Below, piece by piece: positions 15,423 to 24,819 of a stretch of DNA of 36,691 nt; within the stretch, counting starts at the first letter, position 1; each line of letters begins with the position of its first letter. The DNA is from HGM11788 sp964654945. Lineage in GTDB: Bacteria > Bacillota > Clostridia > Lachnospirales > CAG-274. Position numbers and translations under genes: made by a program. The stretch covers positions 1-36,691 of the forward strand of contig CAZZLN010000012.1 of NCBI GenBank assembly GCA_964654945.1. Direction: 5' to 3'. A model generated the notes under the pieces. The model saw only the letters and a list, made by a program, of their open reading frames with translations. It ran no database searches and was not told the DNA's origin.

Positions 15423-15449
15423 CAAAAAAGAGCCACATAAGTGACTCTT
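15423..15449 (-). terminator. Intrinsic terminator of the antiporter gene
   Basis: AAGAGCCAC and GTGACTCTT pair around ATAA with one mismatch; the minus strand continues into TTTTTTGTTT. Confidence 0.85.
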
Positions 15450-15461
15450 AAAAAAATTTAG

Positions 15462-16691
15462 TTATGCGGCTTTTACGTCACTTGGCTCCTTATCCTTTAA
15501 TATAATCTTTAACAGGATAGGAGTAATGAGAGTAGTGACAATAACCATAAATACAATTGCAGGGAAAAGATTTCCCTCAAGAAGTCCGCTGTTAGCACCT
15601 TTCTGAGCTACAATAAGAGCAACTTCACCTCTTGATACCATACCAATACCAATAGCTAAAGCAGACTTATTATCAAATTTGCATATCTTAGCACCAAGAC
15701 CACAGCCGACTACCTTTGTCAAAATGGCTATGATAACAAGAATAATTGCAAATATAAGCATATCCGATGTTAAAAGATGAAGATTGGTTTTAAGACCAAT
15801 GCTTGCAAAGAAAATCGGTGAGAAGAAAAGTGAACTTAGTATATCAAATCTTTCGTTAAGATATTTCTTAATACCAAAGTTACATAAAATTACACCTGCA
15901 AAATATGCACCTGTAATATCAGCTACACCAAATAATTCTTCTGAAATATAACTTAATATAAGACAGAAAGCAAAAGCTACAATAGCCATTCTCTTTTTTC
16001 TTGGAAATTTTTTGATAATAGCCTTTGCACCGTAAACAACAAATGTTGTAATAACAACAAATATAAAGAACATAAAAATCTTTAAAATTACAATATCAAG
16101 ACTGACTTCAGAGTCGCATGAATTACCCCCTGTAGAAATTATTGCAGTAAGAACAATAATGCCTAAAATATCGTCGATAACGGCAGCACCTAAAATTGTT
16201 GTACCCATTTTGCCTGAAAGCTTGCCCATTTCTTTTAATGTTTCTACTGTAATACTGACAGAAGTAGCAGTAAGAGTAACACCAACGAATATAGCCTTAA
16301 ACATATTAATTGTTTCTTCAGCCTCAGGATTAAGTATGTAATAAGCAGCCCAGCCGCCCAGCAGAGGAACAATAACACCTATCATTGCCACAACAAAAGC
16401 TGCCAGACCATTTTCTTTTAATTCATTAAGGTCAGTTTCCAAGCCAGAAGCAAACATAAGCAGAATAACACCGATTTCTGATGTTTTTACCAGCATAGGT
16501 TCACTTTCAAGACTGATTGCATTAAGAAGTGACGGCCCTAATATAACACCTGCAAGAAGTGCGCCTACTACAGCAGGAAGCTTCGCCCTTCTTGTTGCAA
16601 GACCAAGAAATTTAGTTGAAAGAAGAATAACAGCTATGGCAAGCAAATAAAAATATTCTCCATTTGTAATTTGAGTAAAAATTTCGTTCAT
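15462..16691 (-). CDS. CPA2-family cation:proton antiporter
   Basis: A 409-residue polytopic membrane protein of the monovalent cation:proton antiporter-2 type (KefB/NapA-like Na+/H+ exchanger domain). About a dozen hydrophobic segments span the length; family marks include KLPAVVGALLAGVILGP, VILLMFASGLETDL, the paired-acid-type segment GAAVIDDILGIIVLTAII and SPIFFASIGLK. It exchanges Na+ or K+ for protons in pH and ion homeostasis. There is no C-terminal TrkA/RCK domain, and no such gene is adjacent, so nucleotide regulation is not apparent. Start: ATG preceded by AAAGGGGTAAT. It is a single-gene transcript. Confidence 0.92.
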   Translation of the reverse strand: MNEIFTQITNGEYFYLLAIAVILLSTKFLGLATRRAKLPAVVGALLAGVILGPSLLNAISLESEPMLVKTSEIGVILLMFASGLETDLNELKENGLAAFVVAMIGVIVPLLGGWAAYYILNPEAEETINMFKAIFVGVTLTATSVSITVETLKEMGKLSGKMGTTILGAAVIDDILGIIVLTAIISTGGNSCDSEVSLDIVILKIFMFFIFVVITTFVVYGAKAIIKKFPRKKRMAIVAFAFCLILSYISEELFGVADITGAYFAGVILCNFGIKKYLNERFDILSSLFFSPIFFASIGLKTNLHLLTSDMLIFAIILVIIAILTKVVGCGLGAKICKFDNKSALAIGIGMVSRGEVALIVAQKGANSGLLEGNLFPAIVFMVIVTTLITPILLKIILKDKEPSDVKAA

Positions 16692-16755
16692 AATTCATTA
16701 CCCCTTTTTATTATATTTTCAAAAAACCGAACAAAATACCAGCTTTCTTTATTTA

Positions 16756-16784
16756 AGTTTACAACAATTTGAAAAATATGTCAA
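16756..16784 (-). promoter_or_regulatory. Promoter of the CPA2 antiporter gene
   Basis: Minus strand: TTGACA (16784-16779), 17 bases, TAAACT (16761-16756). Confidence 0.7.
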
Positions 16785-16812
16785 TAAAAACAATCAAAAG
16801 CATCACATTTTT

Positions 16813-19182
16813 TTACCAAATGCCAACTCTGTTTTCAGGTGCCTTATACATACCGTCACCCTCATTAATATCATATTCCTCATAAAACTCATTAAGGCTT
16901 GACAGCACACCGTTTACTCTTATTTTAGAAACGGAATGTGTGTCGAATTTAGCTGAATTTATAAGATACTCACTTGTACTTACTTCATTCCAAGTTTTTG
17001 CGAAGCTTTCTAAAACTGTTTTAACATCTCCGCCCTTATCCTTTGTTATATCCACAATACACGACAGACCCGCAAGGTCAGCAACATTTTCGAGTATGGT
17101 GCTTTCACCATCATTATCTACACCGTTTGCGACCTCATATTTATCAAAATATTTTATTACTGAATCGGCAAGGTCATAAAATTTATTTTTATCTTCTTCA
17201 GTCCACCAGTCATTTCTGTTTCCGTTTTCATCATAGGAAGCTCCCATAGGGTCAAAGGCATGACTAATTTCATGAGCTATTATAACTCCAATCGAGCCTA
17301 AATTTTCATAATAATTTGAATTGCTGCTGTAAAAAGGATATTCGAGAATACCCATAGGTATTATAATTTCATTTGCTGTGGGAACATAGCAGGCATTTAC
17401 CATAAACGCTGATATTCCCCAATCATTTTTATTTACACTTGTATCAGGCAGACTTCTTTCATATTCACTTATTATTTTATCAATACTGATAATATTTCCC
17501 ATAAGTGTTCCGCCATTTTCAATGGGGACAATATTTATTTTGTCTGCATAAGGCAGTGACACCTTTGGATATCCGACTTTTACGGTTATTTTATCGAGCT
17601 TTTCGACTGCCTTTTTCTTTGTTTCATCACTTAGCCAGCTATTATTCTGAAGCCTTATTTTGTAATATTCTTTAATTTCTTTAATCATATCTTTTATATT
17701 CTGTTCTTTTTCACTGTCATAATATTTTTGAACATATTTATTTATTGCAGCATATCCGGCATAGCTTTTAACAAAATCCGCTGCATTTTTTTCATAGGAA
17801 GGAACTGTGCCTGTGAATATTGAATTATAAAGAGAATAATATGCTTCGTAAATATCCCTTGATAAATAAGGACCATAGGCAGTTATTAAATTTGCCTTAT
17901 AATAAGCCTTGATTACATCAATGTTATCATCAGTAACAAAGCTGCTCATTTGTGTAAGCTGGTCTGAATTATAAATTGAAACCATATCTCCTTTTGTCGG
18001 AACTAAAATATCCAAAAATTCCAAAATATTAATATTGCTGCAGTATTTATTAACTGAGCTTCTGTCTGTAAGAACATAATAAGCATCATAATTGCCTGTT
18101 CCCGATTTCTGAATTATCTTTGTTTCAAAATCAAATACCTTTTTTGCAAGCTCAGCTGATTTAACATCTCCTGATTTTGTAAGTATGCTGCTTACATAAC
18201 CGATATAAGCATTTTTGATTTTGTCGCTTGAATTGTCAAAATAATATTCTCTTGAAAAAATAGTATTTGATTCTCCCAATTCTATAACATACTTTGAGCT
18301 GTCAGAAGGATTAACCGAAACATTAAAATTAAGAAGCATTGAAATTCCAAGGTCTTTTTCAAGCATAGCCTCAAGCTGAGGCAAATCCTTTATACTCTTT
18401 ACATTATCTATAGCATCAAGATATGGTCTTAAAGAATTTAATCCGTCTTTTTCTCTTGCCTCACTGTTTGTAAAAAGATTATAAACAGATGTAATTCTTA
18501 AAGCATCACTGTCACTTTCTGCAGCACTGTTTTTTATTATTTCATTAATTCTTTCATCAACAGCATCGCTTACTATGCTGAAGTTATTTACTGTCATTTC
18601 GCCATTTTCAAGACTGTTATTTCTTTTAAATTTTTCATTATAATAGCTGTAATAATCATTTTTAAGACTATAGCTGTTAAGCCTGCTCTCTATTTTATCT
18701 GTAAGTATTTTAACCTGAGCTACTGTTATAAAATCCGATGAACCGAATGTTGTTTCATCATAACCATTTATAATTCCGCCTTGTGTAAGCTTTTTTACAT
18801 CTTCTTCAGCCCATTTTGGAACATCAGTGAATTTTTTTTCACTTTCTGTTATTTCAACATTTCCAAGACATCTTGAAAGTATAACTGCCGCTTCAGCTCT
18901 TGTAATATAATTATCAGGCTTTAATGTATTGTCATTATATCCTTTTACAATATTGTTGCCAACTGCAATTTCAATACTTTTTCTGTATTCTTCATCAATA
19001 TCACTTTCATCACTGAATTCACTTAAATCAGCAGATTTGTTTGAAAACTTATTTATGCCTACTGCCTGTATAAATTCTGAAATTACATATTCTCTGTCAG
19101 CACAATTATCCTGTGCATATATAAACACAGATTGTGACAATAAAGCTGCTGCTGCCAATATCAAAGCTAAAATTTTTTTCAT
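16813..19182 (-). CDS. SLH-domain M13 (neprilysin-type) metallopeptidase
   Basis: A 789-residue secreted protein: signal peptide (about 1-23), S-layer homology repeats in about residues 25-165 (for example IVKGYNDNTLKPDNYITRAE and IINGYDETTFGSSDFITVAQ), then an M13 peptidase. The zinc site HEISH is at 637-641 and the third ligand motif ENVADLAG begins with Glu698; the protein ends in a Trp as neprilysins do. SLH domains usually bind pyruvylated secondary cell-wall polymer, so the peptidase is probably displayed on the cell surface, where it may degrade peptides. It starts 25 bases after aroK and is likely co-transcribed. Substrate is unknown. Signal and SLH copies before an M13 domain are uncommon compared with the typical cytoplasmic PepO. 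Confidence 0.93.
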   Translation of the reverse strand: MKKILALILAAAALLSQSVFIYAQDNCADREYVISEFIQAVGINKFSNKSADLSEFSDESDIDEEYRKSIEIAVGNNIVKGYNDNTLKPDNYITRAEAAVILSRCLGNVEITESEKKFTDVPKWAEEDVKKLTQGGIINGYDETTFGSSDFITVAQVKILTDKIESRLNSYSLKNDYYSYYNEKFKRNNSLENGEMTVNNFSIVSDAVDERINEIIKNSAAESDSDALRITSVYNLFTNSEAREKDGLNSLRPYLDAIDNVKSIKDLPQLEAMLEKDLGISMLLNFNVSVNPSDSSKYVIELGESNTIFSREYYFDNSSDKIKNAYIGYVSSILTKSGDVKSAELAKKVFDFETKIIQKSGTGNYDAYYVLTDRSSVNKYCSNINILEFLDILVPTKGDMVSIYNSDQLTQMSSFVTDDNIDVIKAYYKANLITAYGPYLSRDIYEAYYSLYNSIFTGTVPSYEKNAADFVKSYAGYAAINKYVQKYYDSEKEQNIKDMIKEIKEYYKIRLQNNSWLSDETKKKAVEKLDKITVKVGYPKVSLPYADKINIVPIENGGTLMGNIISIDKIISEYERSLPDTSVNKNDWGISAFMVNACYVPTANEIIIPMGILEYPFYSSNSNYYENLGSIGVIIAHEISHAFDPMGASYDENGNRNDWWTEEDKNKFYDLADSVIKYFDKYEVANGVDNDGESTILENVADLAGLSCIVDITKDKGGDVKTVLESFAKTWNEVSTSEYLINSAKFDTHSVSKIRVNGVLSSLNEFYEEYDINEGDGMYKAPENRVGIW

Positions 19183-19207
19183 TTAATCACTCCCCGCAAA
19201 AACACCC

Positions 19208-19702
19208 TTATATTAAAATGCTTTTAATATTTTTTACAATTTCTTTAATCATTTTATTTTCACAGTCAACAGTAATATCTGCATACTGCTCATATAAAGG
19301 TATTCTCTCGTTGTACAAATCAAGGAGAGTCTGCCCTTGTTTTATTGCAACCCCTCTTTCGTTTAAATCGCCAAGTCTGTTTTCAATTTCATTATAGCTG
19401 AGTTTTAAATACACAACTCTGCCTATAGACTTAAACTGAGCCATTGCCTCCCTGCCGTAAACCGCACTGCCTCCTGTTGCAATAATCGTTTTTGACGGAG
19501 ATAAATTCATATTAATTTCATTTTCAATTTCATAAAATCCATCTATACCCTTTTCAGCAATAATTTCATAAAGAAGCTGTCCTGTTTTTTCCTGTATAAC
19601 AAGGTCACTGTCAATAAATTTATAACCCATATTTTTTGCAAGAACAACACCTATGGTGCTTTTCCCGCAGCCGGGCATACCAATTAAAATAATATTATTC
19701 AT
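19208..19702 (-). CDS. aroK: Shikimate kinase
   Basis: Phosphorylates shikimate with ATP in the chorismate pathway. The P-loop GMPGCGKST is at the N-terminus, followed by the shikimate-binding DSD motif (FIDSDLVIQEKTG), FYEIENE, and the ATGGSAVY segment. The frame extends upstream to 19765, but GGAG lies immediately before the inner ATG of MNNIILIG, so the start is set at 19702 and the protein has 164 residues, normal for AroK. No other aromatic pathway gene is in the window. It precedes the SLH-M13 peptidase gene by 25 bases. Confidence 0.94.
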   Translation of the reverse strand: MNNIILIGMPGCGKSTIGVVLAKNMGYKFIDSDLVIQEKTGQLLYEIIAEKGIDGFYEIENEINMNLSPSKTIIATGGSAVYGREAMAQFKSIGRVVYLKLSYNEIENRLGDLNERGVAIKQGQTLLDLYNERIPLYEQYADITVDCENKMIKEIVKNIKSILI

Positions 19703-19950
19703 AACAATCTCCAAACTAATACACGTTTTATTATAATATAATTCTAAAAAAAGGGGGACTATCAATGATAATTCATTAAAACAGACCCCGATTTTTATAT
19801 ATATCTTCTTCTCTTTAGTTTTAGCCGCAGCTATTTATTACCTGCCGCTAAATTAGTAATATTGTATCACATTTTTACAAATTTGTAAATAGTTATTTAT
19901 TATTTTTACTAAATTTTTTTTAAATAATATAAATTTTTTATAAGTATTCA
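19703..19950. other. Gap between pcrA end and aroK start, with one hairpin
   Basis: No gene is seen. TTTAGCCGCAG and CTGCCGCTAAA (19820-19852) form an 11-base stem with one mismatch, lacking a T-tract on either strand, so it is not a convincing terminator. The part from about 19860 to 19945 is almost entirely A and T. Confidence 0.4.
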
Positions 19951-22161
19951 CTATAATTTCTTTAATTTTGCAAGTTTAGCCATTAATTTTTTAGTCCCCA
20001 AATTATCAAAATCAACTGTCACTTCATAATCGGCACCGGCATTTCTCATATCTGTTACAGTTCCTATACCAAATTTAAAGTGCTTTACCTTATCTCCTAT
20101 TTCAAAATCAAGACTTACATTTTTAGGTTCAGGCATTTTAAACATACCCTGCACTCTTTTGTGCATAGGTATTATCTTTTTATTGTCAAAGCCTGAACTG
20201 CCGTCTTTTTTTATGGTGACATTTTCAGCCATTGAAACAACATAATTTTTCGGTATTTCCTTTAAAAATCTTGAAGGCATATTATTTACATAATGACCAT
20301 GGTGCATTCTGCTTTTTGCTGAAGTAAGATAAAGATGTTTTTTAGCTCTTGTTATGCCTACATAACAAAGCCTTCTTTCTTCCTCCATTTCTTTCATTGT
20401 GTTGTCCTGACAGGCTCTGAACCCGGGAAATATGGTTTCCTCAAAGCCTGTAATAAACACAGTGTCAAATTCAAGACCTTTTGAAGAATGAAGTGTCATA
20501 AGCACAACTGTGTCATCATTTTCAGTAAAGGCATCTATATCAGCCACAAGGGCAACTTCTTCAAGAAAAGCCGAAAGAGAATTATCTTCAGGATTGTTGT
20601 CTTCAAATTCAGCAGCTTTATTTATAAGTTCTTCTATATTTTCAAGTCTGCCCTTTGCCTCATCTGTGTTTTCAGCCTCAAGCTCTGCCCTATAGCCTGT
20701 TTCACATATAATTTTTTCAAGAATTTCAGACACCGGCATATCTTCGGAATTAATTCTGAAATTGTTTAACATATCCACAAATTTTTTAATAAGATTAAGT
20801 GTTCTAAGGGATATTGTATCTATATTTTCACAGCTGCAAAGTGCCATATAAAATGACATTGTATTTTCAGCAGCATACTCTGCAATCTTGTTTACGGTCG
20901 TATCGCCTATTCCTCTTCTTGGCACATTTATTATTCTTCTTATGGCTATATCATCATTTGGATTATATATAGCCTTTAAATAACACATAACATCTTTAAT
21001 TTCCTTACGGTCATAAAATCTTGTGCCTCCAAAAAGCCTATAGGGAATATTGGATTTAACAAGAGTTTCTTCTATTACTCTTGATAGAGCATTATTTCTG
21101 TATAAAATGGCATAATCTTTATATTCCTTGCCATTTACTGCACCTCTGTTTATTGTGTTGGCAATAAATCCTGCTTCTGAATAATCGTTGTCGGCAAGAA
21201 AATGCACAATCTTCTCTCCGCCTTTTTTCTCTGTCCAAAGACTCTTTGCCTTTCTTGTGAAATTATTTTTTATAACAGAATTTGCAGCATCAAGAATTAT
21301 ATCTGTGGAACGATAATTCTGCTCTAATTTTATTGTAGTGGTATTTTCAAAATCTTTTTCAAAATCGAGAATATTATTGATATTTGCACCCCTCCAGCCA
21401 TATATACTCTGGTCATCATCACCGACAACACAAAGATTTTTATATTTGCCTGCAAGAAGCTTTACAAGCTGATACTGAGATGTGTTTGTATCCTGATACT
21501 CATCGACCATTATGTATCTGAATCTTTCCTGATATTTTTCAAGAATATCAGGTCTTTGTCTGAAAAGTTCAACTGTTCTGAAAATTAAATCATCAAAATC
21601 AAGAGCATTGTTATCTTTTAATCTGTTCTGATAAATCTGATAAACCTCTGCAACCTTTTTCATTCTGAAATCTTTTTCAACAGATTTTAAATATTCTTCG
21701 GGAGTTATAAGGTTGTCTTTATTAGAACCAATCTGTGCAGATATAAATTTCACCGGATAAACCCTATCACTTAAATTCATTTCTTTTAAAATATTTTTTA
21801 AAAGTCTTTCACTGTCATCAGCATCATAAATCGAAAACCGGTTGCTGTAGCCAATTTTATCAATTTCCCTTCTGAGAAGTCTTACACAGGTTGAATGAAA
21901 TGTTGATACCCATACTTCATCACCTTTTTCGGTTATTGCAGCAACTCTTTCTTTCATTTCTCTTGCCGCCTTATTTGTAAATGTAATTGCAAGAATGTTA
22001 AAGGGTCTTACTCCTTTTTCAATTAAATATGCTATTCTGTGTGTTAATACCCTTGTTTTTCCACTGCCTGCACCCGCTAAAAGCAAAAGCGGTCCTTCAG
22101 TTGTAAGGACTGCTTTTTTCTGCATTGGGTTAAGGGTATTAATTCTTTCATTAATACTCAT
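19951..22161 (-). CDS. pcrA: ATP-dependent DNA helicase PcrA/UvrD
   Basis: A 736-residue superfamily 1A 3'-5' DNA helicase for repair and removal of proteins from DNA. All motifs are visible: Walker A LAGAGSGKTRVLTHR, TFTNKAAREM, Walker B MVDEYQDTN, the GDDDQSIYGWRGA segment, QNYRS, TLHSSKGLEF and CYVGITRAKK. The C-terminal domain GDKVKHFKFGIGTV to the end is the PcrA Tudor-like module that contacts RNA polymerase in Gram-positive PcrA. The start ATG overlaps the yerC stop by one base (TAATG), so translation is coupled. Last gene of a five-gene cluster. Confidence 0.97.
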   Translation of the reverse strand: MSINERINTLNPMQKKAVLTTEGPLLLLAGAGSGKTRVLTHRIAYLIEKGVRPFNILAITFTNKAAREMKERVAAITEKGDEVWVSTFHSTCVRLLRREIDKIGYSNRFSIYDADDSERLLKNILKEMNLSDRVYPVKFISAQIGSNKDNLITPEEYLKSVEKDFRMKKVAEVYQIYQNRLKDNNALDFDDLIFRTVELFRQRPDILEKYQERFRYIMVDEYQDTNTSQYQLVKLLAGKYKNLCVVGDDDQSIYGWRGANINNILDFEKDFENTTTIKLEQNYRSTDIILDAANSVIKNNFTRKAKSLWTEKKGGEKIVHFLADNDYSEAGFIANTINRGAVNGKEYKDYAILYRNNALSRVIEETLVKSNIPYRLFGGTRFYDRKEIKDVMCYLKAIYNPNDDIAIRRIINVPRRGIGDTTVNKIAEYAAENTMSFYMALCSCENIDTISLRTLNLIKKFVDMLNNFRINSEDMPVSEILEKIICETGYRAELEAENTDEAKGRLENIEELINKAAEFEDNNPEDNSLSAFLEEVALVADIDAFTENDDTVVLMTLHSSKGLEFDTVFITGFEETIFPGFRACQDNTMKEMEEERRLCYVGITRAKKHLYLTSAKSRMHHGHYVNNMPSRFLKEIPKNYVVSMAENVTIKKDGSSGFDNKKIIPMHKRVQGMFKMPEPKNVSLDFEIGDKVKHFKFGIGTVTDMRNAGADYEVTVDFDNLGTKKLMAKLAKLKKL

Positions 22162-22454
22162 TATTTACTCTCCAGTCTTTTTAAAATTAAGTTATATCCT
22201 CCGTCACCATAATTCAGGCAACGGTTTACTCTGCTTATGGTTGCGGTTGAAGCACCTGTTTTTGCGACAATTTCAGTATATGTATCACCTTTTTTAAGCA
22301 TTTTTGCCACTTCAAGTCTTTGTCCTATAGATTCCATTTCTTTTATTGTGCATATATCCTCAAAAAATTTTTTACATTCTTCAATGTTTTCAAGCAATAG
22401 CACTGCTTCAAAAAATCCCTCTATTTCAACGTTGTTTTTTATTTTGTTTATCAT
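22161..22454 (-). CDS. yerC: YerC/YecD family TrpR-related protein
   Basis: A 97-residue helical DNA-binding protein related to the Trp repressor fold. The helix-turn-helix is in the segment MLKKGDTYTEIVAKTGASTATISRVNRCL, followed by the family ending YGDGGYNLILKRL. Its target is not well defined; the pairing with pcrA is conserved in Firmicutes. It starts 5 bases after the VanW gene stop and overlaps pcrA, so all are probably co-transcribed. Confidence 0.93.
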   Translation of the reverse strand: MINKIKNNVEIEGFFEAVLLLENIEECKKFFEDICTIKEMESIGQRLEVAKMLKKGDTYTEIVAKTGASTATISRVNRCLNYGDGGYNLILKRLESK

Positions 22455-22459
22455 ATAGA

Positions 22460-23914
22460 TTACCCCTCTGCAGCTTTCTTTGTGCCTTTTAATATAACCT
22501 GTTGTCTTGGTGAATACACACTTGTATTAATTTTAACGGTTTCTTTAAGCTGTCCGTCCTCATAAACCTTTTTATATAGCTCATAGGTTTTTCCCTCAAG
22601 AGCAGTTACATCGATTCTTTCTTCTCCTTCAGGAAGTTCATTTGTATATTCTATCCTTGGTTCTGAAGGCTCCTTAGTTTCAATAAACTTATTTTCAAAT
22701 TCAAGCTTTCTTGTGGAATTATGTATTTCTTTTCCATATATCCTCACAACAACCTGCGAATCCGTTGTAAATGATTCTATATATATAGGCTTATCAGTAT
22801 TATTTTTAAATTTAAGGTCTTTGTAATCACCTGCAAGAGTTGCATCAAAAGCATAAGGCATATATCCGACCTTTAAAGAATGATTGTGTCTTTCAACAAT
22901 TTCAAGTTCTGCTTCAAGAACTGCCATATAAAGGGTAGATGAAATCTGACACATTCCTCCGCCTATACTGTCCTCAATCTTTCCATTTACTATAGTGCCT
23001 GCATTTTTCCAGCCATTTTCCTCTGTACATGGATTAAATTTTTCATTATTGGAAAATACCTCTCCCGGATATACCACAACGCCATTTATTTTATCACAGG
23101 CAGTTTTAAGATTTGCAATTCTGTTTGCATCTCCGCCACTGTAATTGCTTGAATAAGCTCCGATTTTATTATCAATTTCAGAAAAATCATCAGCAGTGTA
23201 TTCAGGCTGTGTAACATTGATTTCAAAGACAATTTCTTTGCCAAATTCAAAATTTTTTATAGCACTTACTACATCATTTAAAAGCTTTTCAGAATCAATT
23301 TCATATCCCGTATCTTCTTTTGTCACTATAAACTGTCCGTTTTTTCTTACTACAGAGGCATTTTTTACAGGAACATTAATTTCCTTTGCTATTGCATTAA
23401 TACATGAACGTATTCTTGGATAATTATATTTTAAAACAGTAAAATCTTCATTTCCCATTTCTAAAATTTTAAAATCACGCCACCAGTTTTCAGATAAATC
23501 CTCATTGGCAAAACAAAGGGCATCATCAACGGCAGAATTTATATCATAGGTCATTTCAAAATCGGAAAATTTATAATTATACTCTTTTGAACCATCACTG
23601 CTTTTTACAATAACTGCACTGTCAGATTCAGGAGCAGGAAATTTATTTGAAATATATTCAACAGCTTTTTCTCTTGTCATTCCTGCCACATTTTCACCCA
23701 TTATTGTAACGCCGTTTTTTATTACAGGCTCACCCTTTATAATAGGCTGAGATAATTTATATTCATAATAATAATTAAGCACAGGCTTTTTAAGCACACA
23801 AACAACAGCTGCTGCAACTATGACCGCAATAACAATGCAAAAAGCTAATTTGCTCTTATTTTTTTTACCGGTCTTTTTTATATTATTTTTATTTTTCACC
23901 TTTTTATCAGGCAT
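22460..23914 (-). CDS. VanW family protein with YoaR-like peptidoglycan-binding domain
   Basis: A 484-residue membrane-anchored protein: Lys-rich cytoplasmic start, one membrane segment (about 24-45), a YoaR-like putative peptidoglycan-binding domain (about 65-250) beginning with TIMGENVAGMTREKAVEYI, and a VanW domain from about 255 (RIANLKTACDKINGVVVYPG, GGGMCQISSTLYMAVL, ERHNHSLKVGYMP), then a Pro/Glu-rich end. VanW proteins occur in some vancomycin clusters and broadly in Firmicutes; their function is not established, and this is not evidence of glycopeptide resistance. The start has AGAGGGGAT. It follows a shorter YoaR-like gene by 15 bases. Confidence 0.9.
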   Translation of the reverse strand: MPDKKVKNKNNIKKTGKKNKSKLAFCIVIAVIVAAAVVCVLKKPVLNYYYEYKLSQPIIKGEPVIKNGVTIMGENVAGMTREKAVEYISNKFPAPESDSAVIVKSSDGSKEYNYKFSDFEMTYDINSAVDDALCFANEDLSENWWRDFKILEMGNEDFTVLKYNYPRIRSCINAIAKEINVPVKNASVVRKNGQFIVTKEDTGYEIDSEKLLNDVVSAIKNFEFGKEIVFEINVTQPEYTADDFSEIDNKIGAYSSNYSGGDANRIANLKTACDKINGVVVYPGEVFSNNEKFNPCTEENGWKNAGTIVNGKIEDSIGGGMCQISSTLYMAVLEAELEIVERHNHSLKVGYMPYAFDATLAGDYKDLKFKNNTDKPIYIESFTTDSQVVVRIYGKEIHNSTRKLEFENKFIETKEPSEPRIEYTNELPEGEERIDVTALEGKTYELYKKVYEDGQLKETVKINTSVYSPRQQVILKGTKKAAEG

Positions 23915-23929
23915 ATTAATCCCCTCTGA

Positions 23930-24610
23930 TTATTTAGTTTCCGGCACATAAACGACTATATTTTTTTCCTGTATCTGCATTTTTTCATATAAAACCTGAT
24001 ACAGTCTGTCAGTATCAACACTTTTATTTTTTAATGAATATTCCTTGTTTACGTCATTTGCTATTTTTTCAACTGCATCTTTTAACACATCTTCATTAAT
24101 AGAATATTCAGGAGTTAAATGTTCAGTCTTTGCTGAAAGTTCTTCAATGTTTGTAAGTCTGGAGCTTCTGCTTCCTTTTCTGTTATAAGCATAGGCATTA
24201 TCTACTGCACTTTCTATGTCGTATTCTGCACCAAGCTCTTTATATGTCATAGTTTTTTCATAGCCGTAATCTGTTGCTAAAGTAATTGTATAGCCGTCAA
24301 GCCTTGTATTTTTATAGCTGTTTGAAGCAACTTCAACAGCCTGTTTTTTTGTAAGTCCGCCTATAGGGGTTTCTTCAATATAAACTCCGCTGTATACAAA
24401 ATCACTGTTTAAAACAGCATCATTATTTATTATAGAATTATAAGCTCTGCTGTCAATTGCAAAATTTATTGCATAACACATTATTATAATAAGAATTATA
24501 ACAGCCGCTATAGCCTTTCCATAAGATATTTTCTGTTCAGTTGAAAGACTGCTTAAATCAAATGCACTCTTAGCTTTTTTAATATTTTTTAAACTCTGAA
24601 ATTTTTTCAT
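23930..24610 (-). CDS. YoaR-like membrane protein lacking a VanW domain
   Basis: A 226-residue protein with a cytoplasmic start, a membrane segment (about 34-52) and an external region resembling the first domain of the neighbouring VanW protein: VYIEETPIGGLTKKQAVEVA parallels the TIMGENVAGMTREKAVEY stretch there, followed by the same YxxELGAEYDIESAVDNAYAY pattern. It ends after this domain. It is probably a wall-facing partner or paralogue of the VanW protein. It overlaps the upstream small gene by 4 bases (ATGA) and precedes the VanW gene by 15 bases. Confidence 0.75.
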   Translation of the reverse strand: MKKFQSLKNIKKAKSAFDLSSLSTEQKISYGKAIAAVIILIIIMCYAINFAIDSRAYNSIINNDAVLNSDFVYSGVYIEETPIGGLTKKQAVEVASNSYKNTRLDGYTITLATDYGYEKTMTYKELGAEYDIESAVDNAYAYNRKGSRSSRLTNIEELSAKTEHLTPEYSINEDVLKDAVEKIANDVNKEYSLKNKSVDTDRLYQVLYEKMQIQEKNIVVYVPETK

Positions 24611-24762
24611 ACAGTCATACCTCCGGCTAATTCAATAGCTGCTCCTGACGTTGCTCCGTCAAAAAAAATAACTGATACGGAGCTTAATATCATTGCAATT
24701 GCAAGCAATAAAGCAACAATGGCTGCAACTTTTCTTTTTGTCTGTGTTTTTACTCTTTTCAT
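24607..24762 (-). CDS. Small single-span membrane protein, unknown
   Basis: 51 residues: a basic start (MKRVKTQTKRK), one strongly hydrophobic segment (about 12-33) and a short Gly/Ala-rich end. The frame extends further upstream to 24810, but AGGAGAG is placed for the ATG at 24762. The stop overlaps the next start (ATGA), which supports it being a translated gene. I do not recognise the family; by position it belongs to the YoaR/VanW envelope cluster. Confidence 0.7.
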   Translation of the reverse strand: MKRVKTQTKRKVAAIVALLLAIAMILSSVSVIFFDGATSGAAIELAGGMTV

Positions 24763-24819
24763 ATATAACTCTCCTATTAAAAAACTATAGCAATATATTT
24801 TATTTATCATTATAAAAGC

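Noticed and set aside
15243..15440. 65-residue ORF on the plus strand between the catalase and the antiporter
   Set aside because: It has no ribosome site or recognisable protein pattern and is explained by the foldback element and the antiporter terminator that it spans.
19820..19852. Hairpin as terminator of pcrA or aroK region
   Set aside because: The stem is good but neither strand has a T-tract directly after it, and its position is about 100 bases past the pcrA stop.
22460..23914. Vancomycin resistance cluster suggested by the VanW domain
   Set aside because: No vanA/B ligase, vanH, vanX or two-component system is present; VanW proteins are widespread in Firmicutes outside resistance operons.
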